Positions 23,001-35,460 of a stretch of 64,000 nt of DNA are shown piece after piece. The position numbers and the translations under genes are program-made. A model generated the notes under the pieces. That model had not been told where the DNA came from and searched no databases. It saw nothing but the letters and a program-made list of their open reading frames with translations. The DNA comes from Yamagishiella unicocca (lineage: Eukaryota > Chlorophyta > Chlorophyceae > Chlamydomonadales > Volvocaceae): contig BDSL01000091.1 of NCBI GenBank assembly GCA_003116995.1, forward strand, positions 124,001-188,000, read 5' to 3'. Position 1 is the stretch's first letter, and the number at the start of each line of letters is the position of its first letter.

Positions 23001-26000
23001 CTCTAGGCTGCCCGCCAGGTCCCCTAGCGGCGCGATGTCAGCCGAGGTGAGGCCGTTGACGGGAAGCAGGTCCAGCCGCCGCAGCTGGCGCAGCGCGGTG
23101 AGGGCAGCCAGGCCGCCGGGGCCCAGCCCGGGTCGCGGGGCGGGGGGCCGCAGGTCCAGAGGCACCGCCAGGCGCAGGCTGATCAGCGCCTGCGGGGCCG
23201 ACCGGATGGCGAGAAGACCCGGTTACAGGGGGGTTAAGGATAATCCGCGAATCCACGGCCGACAGGGAGGGAGGGATGGGGTCAAGGATAATCCGCGAAT
23301 CCACGGCCGACAGGGAGGGAGGGGGTCAAGGATAATCCGCGAATCCACGGCCGACACACCAAGGCGGTGACAGGGGGGAGGGGCAGTGAGGGGGGGTGAG
23401 GGTTGATGGCGGGCAGTGCGAGAAGCTAGCAGGAGTGGAGGCAACCACGTCGCGTGGGCAAGTGTGGCATGCAGCTGAGCCTTTGCGGCCCCCTCCCACG
23501 TGTTTCCCCCTCCCACGTGCTTCACCCCTCCCCCGCGTGTTCCCCCCCCCCACGTGTCCACGCACTCAAGACCAGCCACCGACAGCCAGTGTGCGTCCTC
23601 GTGCCGCCCCCCGACATCCGTGCAACCCGCCCACTTCGTCGGAGCCCACCCAGCTTGCCGCCACCACCACCACTACCACCACCGCCACCACTACCACCAC
23701 CACCACCACCACCACCACCATCATCACCACCACTACCATACGGTACTCTGCCTCCCTCGGTACTCGACCCGCAATGACCCACACGGCGCACGCAGCCTCC
23801 CTCCCGCCCACAAGCTGTAACCCAAACGGGCAGCAGGGCCCATGCCGTCACCCGAGCTCCCTGCCTCACCCTGCCTCACCTCCCCCAGCTCAGCAATGAC
23901 CCACATGGCAGCACCAGCAACAGTGACTCGCCCGCATGACCCACAGGGCCCACATGACGCCACGTGCCGTACGCGTACGCCCCCAACTTACCCAGCGCCC
24001 CAAATAACTCCCCACCATACCCAGAACCCCGGTTTGATTCCTACCTAGCTCGCTCCCCACCATACCCAGAACCCCGGTTCGATCCCTACCCCGACCCTAC
24101 CGGCAGGTGCTCCAGGAAGCCAAGGTCCAGCAGCAGCTCCCCGTCTACGGGGCCGCTGGCGCCGTGACCGTCCCGCGCCGCACCCGGGCCTCCGTCGTGG
24201 CCGTCCGGGTCCTGCAGCGCCTCCAGCAGCGCGGGGGGCAGCCCCAGCAGCTGCAGCAGCGGTGCAGTGGGCCTGGGGAGCGGCGGGAGGTGGCGGGAGG
24301 AGGGCGCCGAAAGGGTGGGTGGTCGGCCGAAGAAGCAACCGCGGAGCTGCACCCAAGCAGGCAGATGTATCGCCCTAGGATCCACCCAAGCAGGCAGATG
24401 TATCGCCCTAGGATCCACCCAAGCAGGCAGATGTATCGCCCTAGGATCCACCCAAGCAGGCAGATGTATCGCCCTAGGATCCACCCAAGCAGGCAGATGT
24501 ATCGCCCTAGGATCCACCCAAACAGGCAGATGTATCGCCCTAGGATCCACCCAAGCAGGCAGATGTATCGCCCTAGGATCCACCCAAGCAGGCAGATGTA
24601 TCGCCCTAGGATCCACCCAAGCAGGCAGATGTATCGCCCTAGGATCCACCCAAGCAGGCAGATGTATCGCCCTAGGATCCACCCAAGCAGGCAGATGTAT
24701 CGCCCTAGGATCCACCCAAGCAGGCAGATGTATCGCCCTAGGATCCACCCAAGCAGGCAGATGTATCGCCCTAGGATCCACCCAAGCAGGCAGATGTATC
24801 GCCCTAGGATCCACCCAAACAGGCAGATGTATCGCCCTAGGATCCACCCAAGCAGGCAGATGTATCGCCCTAGGATCCACCCAAACAGGCAGATGCATCG
24901 CCCTAGGATCCACCCAAGCAGGCAGATGTATCGCCCTAGGATCCGGCGCTGCTGGTGCTGTCCGCGGGTGCTGATGAAAGTGTCAACCCGAGGACCGGTT
25001 GTTAGGTACACACAATGTGGCAGGAGGCTGGCCGACTGCCTTCCTCCACCCGGCCCCACCACCGCTCGGGGCTGCCCGGCGGCGTGCAAGCACCCGGCCC
25101 CTTAGCACCCGGCCTCCAGCACCCGGCCTCCAGCACCCGGCCTCCAGCACCCGGCCTCCAGCACCCGGCCTCTAGCGCCCGGCCTCCAGCACCCGGCCTC
25201 CAGCACCCGGCCTCTAGCACCCGGCCCCTAGCACCCGGCCCCTAGCACCCGGCCCCTAGCACCCGGCCCCTAGCACCCGGCCCCTAGCACCCGGCCCCTA
25301 GCACCCGGCCTCTAGCACCCGGCCCCTAGCACCCGGCCTCTAGCACCCGGCCTCTAGCACCCGGCCCCTAGCACCCGGCCTCTAGCACCCGGCCCCTAGC
25401 ACCCGGCCCCTAGCACCCGGCCCCTAGCACCCGGCCCCTAGCACCCGGCCCCTAGCACCCGGCCCCTAGCACCCGGCCTCTAGCACCCGGCCCCTAGCAC
25501 CCGGCCCCTAGCACCCGGCCTCTAGTACCCGGCCTCTAGTACCCGGCCTCCAGCAGCAAGCACCCACCCCCCTAGCGCCCTCGCGGCGCGACTGCGTCCT
25601 CAGTGCGCAGCCGCCGCCCCAGCGCCAGATGATCGACCCGCTCCTACTCCGGCACCAGGCCACCCGCTCCTACTCCGGCACCAGGCCACCCGCTCCTACT
25701 CCGGCACCAGACCACCCGCTCCTACTCCGGCACCAGACCACCCATGCCCTCCCAGCTCCTGTCCGTCACCCTCCGCCGCCTCCCCACAATGCCCCCAGCA
25801 GGACGTGCACCTTGCCGGCTGGGCAAAGCAGCGAGACACAGCAGCACACCGCTGACCGATGTGCTCTCTACCCCGCCTCCTTCCTTTCCTTCGCCAGTCC
25901 ACCGGTGTACTCTCCCCCCGACCTCTTCCCCACATCCCCCTCGCATCCACGGGTCTTCCTCCAAACCCTCCCCCCCATCCTCCCTCCCATCATCCCCCCA

Positions 26001-27928
26001 CCCTCAACCCCCCCATCCCTCACCCCACCCATGGCCACCTGCGCGAGTGCTTGTCCTTGTAGCGCTGCCGCTCCTTGGCTGTGTCGCTGCGGTTGATGTT
26101 GCACCGCAGCGCGAGCCGCGTCACCCGCGACAGCGACACCTCACAGCCACCGCCGCTCGCGCCGCTACCAACCCCACCGCCGCCGCGGTTGCCATTGCCA
26201 TGGCCGCTGGCGGCGGCGCTGGCAACGGCGCTGGCGGCGGCGACGACCGCATCCCCTCCGGCGCCGCATCGCCTAGAGCTGCGGCGGGGCGCGCTGCTGC
26301 AGCTGAGTCGTACCGAGGCGCTGCTGGGCCCGGATCCGGATCCGGGTAAGGGTCCGGATCCTAGCTCAGGTTCAGATTCGCTGAGGGCCACCGCCGCCGC
26401 GGCCGCCGCGGCCGCCGCAGCCTCTTGCTGGAATCGCCTTTGGCCAGATGGCCCCTCCAGCCTTAGCCGCTCCACCACCGCCTGCAGTTTAGGCCGGAGC
26501 ACGGCCATCAGCGCGCGAGCATAGCCCAACTGCGACCGCGGACCGTAGACCGAGGGCCGCTCCAGGGAAGGGGACCAGCCGCAGAAGAGACGCGGAGAGC
26601 GCTGTTGGGCCCACAGCGCATAGGCGCCCACGGCGAGATAATACTACTTGCGGGAGCGACATGGGTACCTCGAACTACCGTCTATCACATCCACATGCCC
26701 GGTGTGCCATCGCCAGGGTGGCGTGCCGCGTGGGTGCTGCGCATTTGCATTACCGGCCCCATACGCCCGCCGTCACTCAACGCGCGACCCACATCCAGGA
26801 CCGGCCGGGTGCCCTGGTCACGACGCTGAGGACCCCCCGGGGTCACCGCGCCATCGAAGAAGAAGAACACAACTATGGTAGTTGAGCTACGAAAATTGTC
26901 GGCCGCAATTTGACAAACCTGCATTCGCGGCATGTCGTTGTAGCCCTCCAGCACCAAGAGCAGGGACTCCGCTGCCGGGTACACACGGCCGCAGTGGCGC
27001 AGGTCGCGTACGATGGCCCCAGAGTCGCCCGACACCAGCTGCATCAGCTCCTTGACGGACCTGCATGAGCGAGCGAGGGAGCGGAGGAGGGCCGCGTGGC
27101 TTTGACGGGCTGGAAGCGCTAACATAGCACATGGCATGGAGCATTGCGCTTGACGTGGGGTTGCGTGGAGTGTGTTGAGGGGAGCGGAAGCGGCGCTGGA
27201 GCAGCGCTGGGAGCGAGGACGAGCGAGCAAGGGAACTGGCCGAAGGCTGGGGCCCTTGCCGTCGTCGCAAGCTACGCAAAACAACCGCCTTGGGTCCACC
27301 CGGGATGCTCGCCCCTCAAGACTGCTTTCAGCCGTTGGGGCCCAACCGAGGATGCGGCCTAATCCTACCTACCTACCAAGCACACAGAACGCTGGGCTAA
27401 CTTGGATGATAGTTGCACAATATTACTGGGGGTGCACAGCGCGCAATCGACTCGTCACAAGGTTCGCGACTCAAACCAACGTCCCACTACAACATTGTAG
27501 TTTCGTTCTTATGTACGCTTTTCCAACCCACCATCCAAAGGCGTGAGCAAACATCTTGCTGACGAGCCTGCTCCGCAAGCAGCTGTTCAGAGGCAGGTAC
27601 TTTGCGACCTCCTGTACAAAACAAGGGGGATTGCCAACGACATCGTTGAGAAGTGAGAGCCGCAAAGTCGTTAAAGGTGACAAGTGGCAGCAAATTCTTA
27701 AGATCATGAATGGTTGCATTACAGTGCCCCTTTGGCACAAGTGACGACGTCATAAAAGGCCATCGCATCTGGGCCAAACAACGACGCGCGCTGTGTGCGA
27801 CTTACATTTAAGCAATCTCCAAGATCGTAAATTTGCGTTTGAGACGTCGATGGCCTCGTCTGGTCCTCCTCTGTCTGTGAGGGCCGGTCGGCTGGCCGTG
27901 CCTTCTTGCGAGGTGGACCTCCGCCCAT
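14049..27928 (-). CDS. F-box / leucine-rich-repeat protein with long low-complexity tail
   Basis: Sixteen phase-consistent exons (in transcript order): 27806-27928, 27532-27611, 26919-27060, 26039-26643, 24101-24272, 22983-23189, 22403-22567, 21326-21694, 20531-20566, 19973-20203, 19355-19405, 18351-18512, 17925-17982, 17282-17460, 16330-16509, 14049-15815. They give 1508 aa. Residues 1-35 are basic, with a possible nuclear signal (PPRKKARP). Residues 36-66 resemble an F-box (EVAKYLPL...LVSKMF) assembled across the exon 1/2 junction. Irregular leucine-rich repeats run from about 375 to 970, several exons each carrying one or two LxxLxL units. The last exon then encodes about 540 residues of Gln, Ala and Gly tracts. 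F-box/LRR proteins are usually substrate receptors of SCF ubiquitin ligases; that role is inferred, and the F-box match is modest. Confidence 0.82.
17494..17585 (-). repeat. dispersed intronic repeat, family C
   Basis: Read on the minus strand, this is tgtccgaaggctatgcaccc, then a cagtcgcgtaac-type segment ending ttattgtaacccc. It lies just inside the intron after exon 14 of the F-box/LRR gene is entered. Other copies: 20964-21045, 21792-21848, 44028-44100, 51990-52060. More diverged relatives: 5098-5148, 53297-53385 and 53440-53530. Confidence 0.8.
20396..20455 (+). repeat. dispersed intronic repeat, family B
   Basis: Core gtcggccgtggattcgcgga, often preceded by caccttcatcgcc. Other copies: 21180-21235 (+), three tandem copies at 23226-23356 (-), 52890-52935 (+), 55228-55285 (-) and 57115-57168 (+). 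All lie in introns of the F-box/LRR and SART3 genes, in both orientations. Confidence 0.85.
21712..21848. repeat. adjacent family A and family C copies
   Basis: A family A copy (21712-21783) is followed directly by a reverse-oriented family C copy (21792-21848). The pair begins about 18 bases from the exon 8 acceptor of the F-box/LRR gene, so most of this end of the intron is repeat. A further diverged cgcgac/cgtttac unit follows at about 21868-21895. Confidence 0.8.
23226..23356 (-). repeat. three tandem copies of family B
   Basis: Three units of roughly 40-55 bp, each with aaggataatccgcgaatcca followed by cggccgac, in the intron just upstream (in transcript order) of exon 6 of the F-box/LRR gene. 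They sit beside a family C-like start (agacccggttac, about 23213-23224). Confidence 0.85.
24349..24943. repeat. 33-bp minisatellite
   Basis: Eighteen head-to-tail copies of a 33-bp unit (starts cacccaagcaggcagatgta, ends ctaggatc), almost identical. It lies in intron 4 of the F-box/LRR gene. The length is a multiple of three with no stop in several frames, so it produces long false reading frames on both strands (11-residue repeats such as HPSRQMYRPRI). Confidence 0.97.
25087..25555. repeat. 14-bp satellite
   Basis: About 33 copies of a cccctagcacccgg unit with cct/ctct variants, in the same intron as the 33-bp array. Confidence 0.95.
25638..25743. repeat. 26-bp tandem repeat
   Basis: Four copies of a 26-bp unit containing ctcctactccggcaccag, the third distinct array in intron 4 of the F-box/LRR gene. 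Confidence 0.92.
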
Positions 27929-30026
27929 GGTCGCAAACTAAAAAGAGCAGGACTACAGTAAGGAACCAGCGGAAAGGCTGCACGTCAATCAGCGGCAAAA
28001 GTCGTCGACTTCAAACGAACCGGGCCCAGGTCGCTTCGCCTATTGTGTGTCATAGGGCTAATCCGGATACATTTACACGATCCAAACTTGTTCAAGCCAT
28101 TGGCATGGCCCGAGCATCATATCAAGGCACTCATTACCGATTTTTGCGGTTCGTACAGTCGTATTACGCACTCCACAGAGAGCGACCGCTCCTTCGGCTG
28201 CGTGCCCCGCTGTTCGGCCCAACAGCAATTGGCTACAACGGCACTAATCGCTCCGGTTTTCCACAACCACCGTGTACGTATCTCTAGTAGAGGCTAGCAC
28301 CACCCGTAACCACCGTGCACCACCACCCTCCACCACCATCATCAGCCAATCGCAAACCCAAGGGCACCACGATGAAGGACATTAGGCCTGATCTTCATGC
28401 TGCAGATCTAGGACCTTTCTTAGCTTTAACTGTTATCGCACGCGAACAGCACAATATGTTGACACCAACAACCACGAACTTGAGTGGCCCTCCCATTAAT
28501 ATCAGGATGGACAGCAGCTCATGTTGTATTTGTCGCTTGGATACCTTTCATGCCACACAGAGCTTGTGAGCAAGTATTGCGTGCAACGGTTTTCCTGTGT
28601 GCTGGCAAACATAGCTTCCTCGCGTTGGCAGTAGAATATAAACCCGTTAACTGGGGAACTGTCGTCCGTGCTTTAGCAGCATGAGACTGCACCGTACGCG
28701 GATGAGCATATCGCTCGGGGATGAGGAGGGACGAATGGATGCATCGAGGATTACACCATGGCCCCGGCGTACGGACGGAAAACGGAACCTGGCTATGACG
28801 TCACTTCGGAAGAACGCCGCGTGAACACCACCGAGCCACACCTAAATAGCAATAATAGATTCAAAAATTCATCTAAAGGTCGTGGGTAACAGTTCGTCAT
28901 TGGACGGCACCGAATATCACTCAGCCCCCCACCGCTCGCAACGCTCAAATACTCATCCTGCAGTTAGTAAGAATCAATCGGCTAATCTCTCCGGCGGCTC
29001 GTCAATGCGCCCACACGTTTTTGCCTTCCGCCGCAAGCCCTCGCCGTTGCTCCGAACTTTCGCCGCATCCCAACCACAGAGCAATCCTCGGAATGATCAA
29101 CATCGCTAACGACACGATATAACGTCACAAACTTGCTAGCGACTCCAAAAGGGATATGCCGGTATCCCTTGCTCACAGAAGACAAGGCGATCCTACTCAT
29201 CGCAGCCAGTCTAGGACACACAGCAAAGCAGTCGCGGGGCTGCCTTGCAGTCTTCAGGTCACCCTGCGACGCTCCAACTCCAAAATGCATAACGGACCAA
29301 GGCATGGCACTACCTTAAAAAAAAAGAGGACAACTCGAATCAGTGGGACGTTTCGACGCTGTACGCAGCCCCGGCGTGGGCGCGCGCCCAAAGCATCAGC
29401 AGCTTCATTTCGTTTTCTCTCTTGCCATTTCTGCCACAACTTGTTTGTAATTGGAACCTCGGCATCACCACTGCCGTAAGCATACGCTGCTAACGCAGCA
29501 ACATTTGAAAACACCGTCGCAGCAAAACAGCAGCGAAGGGCCATCCGTATCTTCATATTTTCCCATCTGCAGCAAATGTTACTGTTCCTGCTCCGCACTT
29601 TCTGGTGCCTTCCCCTGCAGCCTCCTAGCCCACCTTAATGACACCCACCGCTCAGCAAACCGCACTCCCAGCAAGTATCGCTTCTGGATAGCGACCCGTG
29701 GGTCATTCTGTCAAAGTATCATCAATTTCAAGAGGTATTAAAAACAATGTCTGGCATCAAGAGGCCAATCCGCCCCTTGATGCCAATCCGCCCCATGAAA
29801 AGTAAAGTTGTGGACTGGCCAGCGGCTTCCCAAATACCCATCCCAAGAATCCCTATTCAGGGCGTCACAGAACCAAAACCATCCAGCTGTACCCATCTAC
29901 GCGAAATTGCGCGTTATGCATTGCCTATACCCTGCGAGCCTTTCTACTGTTCCGGATGTTCCAAGTGGACGATGACATCACCTACCGAGTATCAAAGCGC
30001 GTAGGAGGAAGCGCATATACATCTCC
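27929..30026. other. intergenic, upstream of the F-box/LRR gene and downstream of the Mpv17 gene
   Basis: About 2.1 kb with base composition closer to neutral than the introns. Short frames occur on both strands, none with a recognisable domain. It should contain the F-box/LRR promoter (near 27929-28300) and the Mpv17-gene 3' UTR. No RNA gene was recognised. Confidence 0.5.
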
Positions 30027-32990
30027 CTACCGCGTCTCGTACAGGGCGTCAAACGGCTGCTCGCAAGGCTCCAGGCAGGGCCCGCCAATAGTGACTGAGC
30101 CGCCCGCAGCGAACGGTATGGGAGGCGACGGCAACGACGCCACCACAGGCGCCGCGACCACCTCCGGCTCGGGCTCGTACGCAGACAGCGCCGCCTCAAT
30201 GGCCGCGACCGCGAGGCCCGAAGCGAAGCCAAATGACAGCCGACCAGAGGCTGCCGCACTGACAGCGGCCACCACCACCGCAGCCTCAACGGCTGCGGTA
30301 ACGCCAGAATGGCTGCAGCATGACGACGCCTCAGTAGCGATGGTAGCATCGTGGCTTGATGGTGCGTTGACGGGCGCTTCTTTGGCCTCACCGCCACTAG
30401 ACATCTGCGTGTACAGGGATTTGGGTCCGGATATGTCAAAAGTTACTTAGTGCATCCAATGTCGCTAAGGCACCAAAACCATGTAGATTGCCGCCGTCGG
30501 CCTAATGCCCAAATTGTTAGCAGGAGGAGCGCCGCGATGCAACGTTGGGCTGTGGACTACCGCAGCCTTATCACACGAGTTGCGGTCGTGGCGGAGCTAT
30601 GATAGTCCATCGATAAACCTTGGGCATGTCTTGGGCGTGCAGACATGACCAGATGCGGGTGGCGTCACAAAAATAATTACCGCAAAATCCAGATCCAAAG
30701 CAAACAAGCGCCCGCGAAAGCTTCATGTCGAAGCCCTGGGAAAGCTTCATGTCGAAGCCCGAACCCAGGCACGCATAATCGGCGATGTATCTGTAACTCA
30801 CCCACCCCTCACGCGCAAAACATAAGCCAGCGTCCAACGCTAAATCCAACTAAACCCTATCCCTTTCGCCTCCATCCCTTACAATTGACAGGAAGCACGT
30901 CCAGATGATGTTGACGCAGTTGTTGAACAGCAGGCGGTACTCGTTGGGCAGCAGCGCGAAGTTGAGGATGCCGGCAACAGGCCACAGCAGGTAGCCGCCC
31001 AGCAGAGCCTTCACGTAGCTGTGGGCATAGCAAGGAAGAAAGGCAGCAGCGTGGTGATAAGGCTAAGCGGTGTGAAGGACTGTGCTTCAATCTCCTGGGA
31101 GATGGGCGGTAGGCGATATATGGGTCATTTAACCCGCAAAAGGCCCACCACCACTCGGTGTTACGTCGCTGAGGGCAGCTCACTAGCCGATTTGCAGCAA
31201 GATACACCAGGAACGCGTCAGGACAGTACGTGCCGCCACTGCGCAGATGTCATTCGTTACGAAGCTGCAGATAGTAACCTTCGCGAAAAGGCGGGAGACT
31301 ACCACAGCTGAGGCCCCGATCGATCCACCGATCGACTCAGTCCCAATTGCAGCCCCCACCGACCCACCTGGTGCGTAGGGTCTGCGGAATGTCCCTGGGC
31401 CGACCTTCCAGGCACTTGATGACCGCAAAGAACATGAGCAGCCCCAGGGGCGCGAACAGCACCTGATCCGCCAGCATCTTGGTCATCACGGCGGCGGGGC
31501 AGTGCGGGTCGTCAGGCATGATACGCGAGTCCAGCAGGCCGAACCTGAAGCAGGTGGGGTGGAAGCATGGCTGGGTTAGGGATGCCTCCGTTAGCTGCTT
31601 TTGGGAATTGTGAAACAACAATCACAGGTCCATGTACGCAAATTCAGTCCTGAAAAGGGCTTCCACCTGGTGAAGGCGCCGGTTCAGGATTCGTTACGAC
31701 AGGACCCACATCAGCGCATACGTGCACAAACAGTTTCTGCACAACCCAGATTCCAATCGCCACTCACGCCCGACCCACATCCCAACTTGACCCAAACCTC
31801 ACCCAACCACCGCGCACGCCCGACCCACATCTCAACTGACCCAAACCTCATCCAATCACCGCTCACGCCCGACCCACATCCCAACTTGACCCAAACCTCA
31901 CCCAACCACCGCGCACGCCCGACCCACATCTCAACTGACCCAAACCTCACCCAACCACCGCTCACGCCCGACCCACATCCCAACTGACCCAGATCGCATC
32001 CGACCCAGGTCCCTACAGTGCAGCACACTCACCACCAGTGCCCCAGCGGGGTGCCGAATGCGGACGTCTCCAGGCACAACCGCCCCGTGCGCATCCAGTC
32101 GACACGCCGCCGGCCACCAGCCGACGCTGGCTCGCCGCTGGCCCCCACGTCGCCGTGACCGCCACCGCCGCCCAGGCCCAGCTGCGCCAGCATGTCGCCA
32201 GCGACGGTGAAGAAGTTGCCGGTCACGATCTTGCACACTAGGGGGCTCTCCTGAGGATGCGGGAGGAACGCGAGCGGTGGGCGCGAAGGGATTTGGGCAC
32301 TTCAAACCGCTGTGAGGATGAACAAAAAATAAAAAGGCGAAAGTACCAGAAAGGTGCACGTGATGTGCTACCCTAACTTATCCTGACGAAAGGCAACCTC
32401 ACCTCCAGCCAGCGGTTGTAGCCATCACAGGCCTTGTCCACAGCACCGCGCACCGCCACCGCCGCGTCCTCAGCAGCCTCGCGCGCGTCGTGCAGCAGCG
32501 AACCGCCCGCGTCGCTGCCGCCCATATGGGGCAGCAGCGCCGGACCGGCTTGGTGCGCGGAGGCCGCGGCTTGGTGGGAGTGGAGCAGTGCTGACCACAG
32601 CGGTCGGGTGGGGCCGAAGCTCTGCGCAATCACGTCCGCAGGCCCAAACTCCTTGAGAGGCGTGACCACGTTCGCGGCCACTGTCGCGAGAGTAGCATGA
32701 TCGGTGCCGCCCAAGTGGACCGCGGCCGCGCCGAGAAGCACACCACCGCTCAGGCCAGCCAGCATAGTCGGAAGCGAGGACGACGAGGTCTTGACGGTCT
32801 TGGCTCGTGGCGATGAAGGCGGCTGAGGAGCCGGAGGTGTTGGGCGCGAGCCTGCCGCAACGCTGACCGGTGCGACACGCAGCCGGTGGCTCCGCCGGCC
32901 CTGCCGCTGAACGACGGCTGGATGCTGGACCTGAGCTGGAGCCTTGGTGCGGACCTGAAGAGAGCCGCGGAGTTGCTGTAGGGCTGTCAT
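30027..32990 (-). CDS. Mpv17/PMP22-family membrane protein, probably plastid-targeted
   Basis: Five exons (in transcript order): 32403-32990, 32033-32250, 31368-31544, 30883-31018, 30027-30404; 498 aa. The first ~55 residues are rich in Arg, Gln, Ser and Ala and poor in acidic residues, like a chloroplast transit peptide. The Mpv17/PMP22 domain (about 188-373) has its landmarks in order: P-L-V-x-K followed by GD-x-LAQL, a W-x-R-T-G-R segment, G-H-W-W-F-G, A-D-Q-x-L-F-A-P, then L-W-P-x-A...L-N-F, N-E-Y-R and I-I-W. These proteins sit in organelle inner membranes; channel activity is proposed for some members. The last exon (125 aa, no homology) is the weak part. If the GTAAGG at 30878-30882 is not used as donor, the frame reads on to a TAG near 30850. 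Confidence 0.85.
31745..31995. repeat. ~50-bp tandem repeat in Mpv17 intron 2
   Basis: About five copies of a 47-50 bp unit containing cgcccgacccacatcc and ctgacccaaacctc. Unit length varies by a few bases. Confidence 0.9.
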
Positions 32991-34555
32991 GTTTTATCGC
33001 GCTCGTTGGCCGGACGGGAAGGGGAAGGGTTAAACGATTGCGCTAAAGCCTAGTCCTAGAGCTAAGTAGTCGTTAAATGTCAAATTTCAGAAGGAAGAAC
33101 CTAAGAAGGGTTATCAAGTGAATAGCGGTGCGTTTGGGCGCGGGAGACAGCGAGCCGAGGTAGATGTGTCGAGGATGTCGAGCACCGAGGAGAGGGGCGA
33201 ATTTGAGCGGCTGGGCGCGGAGTGCAGCGTGCCCTCCTGCTGTCCCCGCTTGTGCGCACCGTAGCTAAGTTATGGGGTCCGATAGCGCGGGGCGGCCTTA
33301 AAGGCGGCGGGACGGAGGCCGATGGGCCATGTCGTACCGCCAACGTTGTTCCAAAGCGGGTGAGTCAGCTTGGCGCCGGGTCAGCCATGCGCATAATCGC
33401 CGAAGGAAGTGATGCGAAGGCATCAGGATGGCTCTTATGCTTAGAAAGATGCTCTGGCAAGTTCGTATTCGCCAGGAGCCCGCCGGAACGGGTGGGGGCC
33501 CTTGCACGGCAAAATTGCGCCTGCATGGCGCGCATCGATTGCAAGTGGCGCAAGTAACGGTAACAGCAGCAAGACCCATCACTGGCAAGGCACGTTATGT
33601 CGCTGCTCTTTTCTGGCGGAACAGTATTTTTAAAATTTCTGCGCGCTTTGTTTGAGGGCGCGATCCTTGTCCCTAATCCCCCCCAGCTGCTGCCTTGGCT
33701 GCTGCGTGAGCTGCATGCTGCTGCTGCGGCTGACGCGGACGCTGACGGACGCGGAGCCGCTACCTCACGCTACCCTACCTTCGCCGCGAACAACCGGTAC
33801 CCATGCGGTACTTTCAGAGCGAGTGCCCTACCGATGTTTTCACCTTTTTATTGATGTACCTGGCCTCATGCGAGAGGCGAGCCTCACTCGAAGCGCAGCT
33901 ACCTACCGCTCAGCGGCGTGCGTAATGTTTTATGCTTGCGCGCGACCCTCGCAAACAGCTCGCAAGCCCAGGCCTGAAGTCCGGAATCTGGTCGTGGCGC
34001 CCAGCCCTGCCTTCCGTGAAGTGGCGGTTTCGTGCGTTCGAAACGCGCGCGCGCAGCGCTGCGTACGCGTAGGCCGGACTCGTGGGCCGGACTTGCAAAC
34101 GTTCAGTGTCGTCAGGGTTACAGCAACGAGATCCGCATACGGCCCCAGGCAGCATGCTGCCCGGCCGCCTGCAGGTTCGGAACAGGTTCGGAACCTCCTC
34201 GTCCGCTGGTATCGTCGTCCTGCGCCGCAATCCTCCAGCCCGCTTTCTTGGCCATCCTCCCAGATCGCAGACCGTACATATACACATGTGGGATCTCCAT
34301 CGGCGCACAGCAGACGCAACGGCGAGCAAACCCTGTCGTCCCCACAAAAGCGCACCGCCCCAGCACGCACTTCCTTTCTTCGGCGTAATGTCAGGTCCTA
34401 CAGAATCGTAACCCTCCCGCATCGTCTCTACTCTCTCGTCTAGGTCGTGTGTCCTCGGCCCGTGGGAGCCCGAAAACAAGCTTCACCCGATTCAGAGATA
34501 CCGGTATATCACATCCTAGGGTTGTTTTAGCGCTTGCACAGGAAGGTTGGAACGT
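32991..34555. other. intergenic, upstream of the Mpv17 gene
   Basis: No gene is supported. Open frames of 150-260 codons overlap on both strands (for example 33652-34443 plus and 33910-34479 minus) but have no recognisable motif and lack an ATG or splice context that would favour one. The region near 33000-33300 should contain the Mpv17-gene promoter. Confidence 0.45.
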
Positions 34556-34650
34556 ACGCGGTAGTTTCCACCCCTCCACAACACACTACGCGGTAGTTTC
34601 CACCCCTCCACAACACACTACGCGGTAGTTTCCACCCCTCCACAACACAC
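34556..34650. repeat. 32-bp triplication
   Basis: Three head-to-tail copies of a 32-bp unit beginning acgcggtagtttccaccc, 150 bp before the 29-bp minisatellite. Confidence 0.93.
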
Positions 34651-34799
34651 AAACAAACTCGCGGTTCCATACTTTGACATACGGTACGCGATTAGCGCAG
34701 CCTAAGCGACACCGTGCACCCCCCCCTCCCCTCGCGCCCGCGGGCGGGCGTTCCCCGTCCCCTCACTCCTCAACTACTAGACACCGCACACGCCTCCAG

Positions 34800-35460
34800 C
34801 AGAGCCGTCTGCCGCTGCTCCCACAGCGCTCGCCCGCTCACCGCTGCTCCCACAGCGCTCGCCCGCTCACCGCTGCTCCCACAGCGCTCGCCCGCTCACC
34901 GCTGCTCCCACAGCGCTCGCCCGCTCACCGCCGCTCCCACAGCGCTCGCCCGCTCACCGCCGCTCCCACAGCGCTCGCCCGCTCACCGCCGCTCCCACAG
35001 CGCTCGCCCGCTCACCGCTGCTCCCACAGCGCTCGCCCGCTCACCGCTGCTCCCACAGCGCTCGCCCGCTCACCGCCGCTCCCACAGCGCTCGCCCGCTC
35101 ACCGCTGCTCCCACAGCGCTCGCCCGCTCACCGCTGCTCCCACAGCGCTCGCCCGCTCACCGCCGCTCCAACAGCGCTCGCCCGCTCACCGCTGCTCCCA
35201 CAGCGCTCGCCCGCTCACCGCTGCTCCCACAGCGCTCGCCCGCTCACCGCCGCTCCCACAGCGCTCGCCCGCTCACCGCCGCTCCCACAGCGCTCGCCCG
35301 CTCACCGCTGCTCCCACAGCGCTCGCCCGCTCACCGGCGAGCCCAACAGCGCTCGCCCGCTCACCGCTGCTCCCACAGCGCTCGCCCGCTCACCGGCGAG
35401 CCCAACAGCGCTCGCCCGCTCACCGCTGCTCCAACAGCGCTCGCCCGCTCACCGGCAGCC
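34800..35460. repeat. 29-bp minisatellite abutting the truncated MYND copy
   Basis: About 22 copies of a 29-bp unit (ctgctcccacag then cgctcgcccgctcaccg). Because 29 is not a multiple of three, the frame rotates through all three phases every 87 bp, yet no phase contains a stop. The array ends within a few bases of the start of MYND homology at 35461. Confidence 0.95.

Noticed and set aside
24349..24943. CRISPR-like regular repeats
   Set aside because: Units are directly adjacent with no unique spacers, and the context is a eukaryotic intron.
24086..25105. Long frames of 235-332 codons on both strands with 11-residue repeats
   Set aside because: They are translations of the 33-bp minisatellite inside an intron; several frames are open at once because the unit is a multiple of three without stops.
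27471..27740. Reading straight through into the F-box exon from 27740
   Set aside because: It would bypass the tttgtacag acceptor at 27612. Splicing exon 1 (donor GTAAGT at 27805) to 27611 gives a better F-box and keeps phase with exon 3.
33652..34479. Overlapping frames of 263 (+) and 189 (-) codons
   Set aside because: No recognisable motif, no consistent splice context, both strands equally open; not enough to call a gene.
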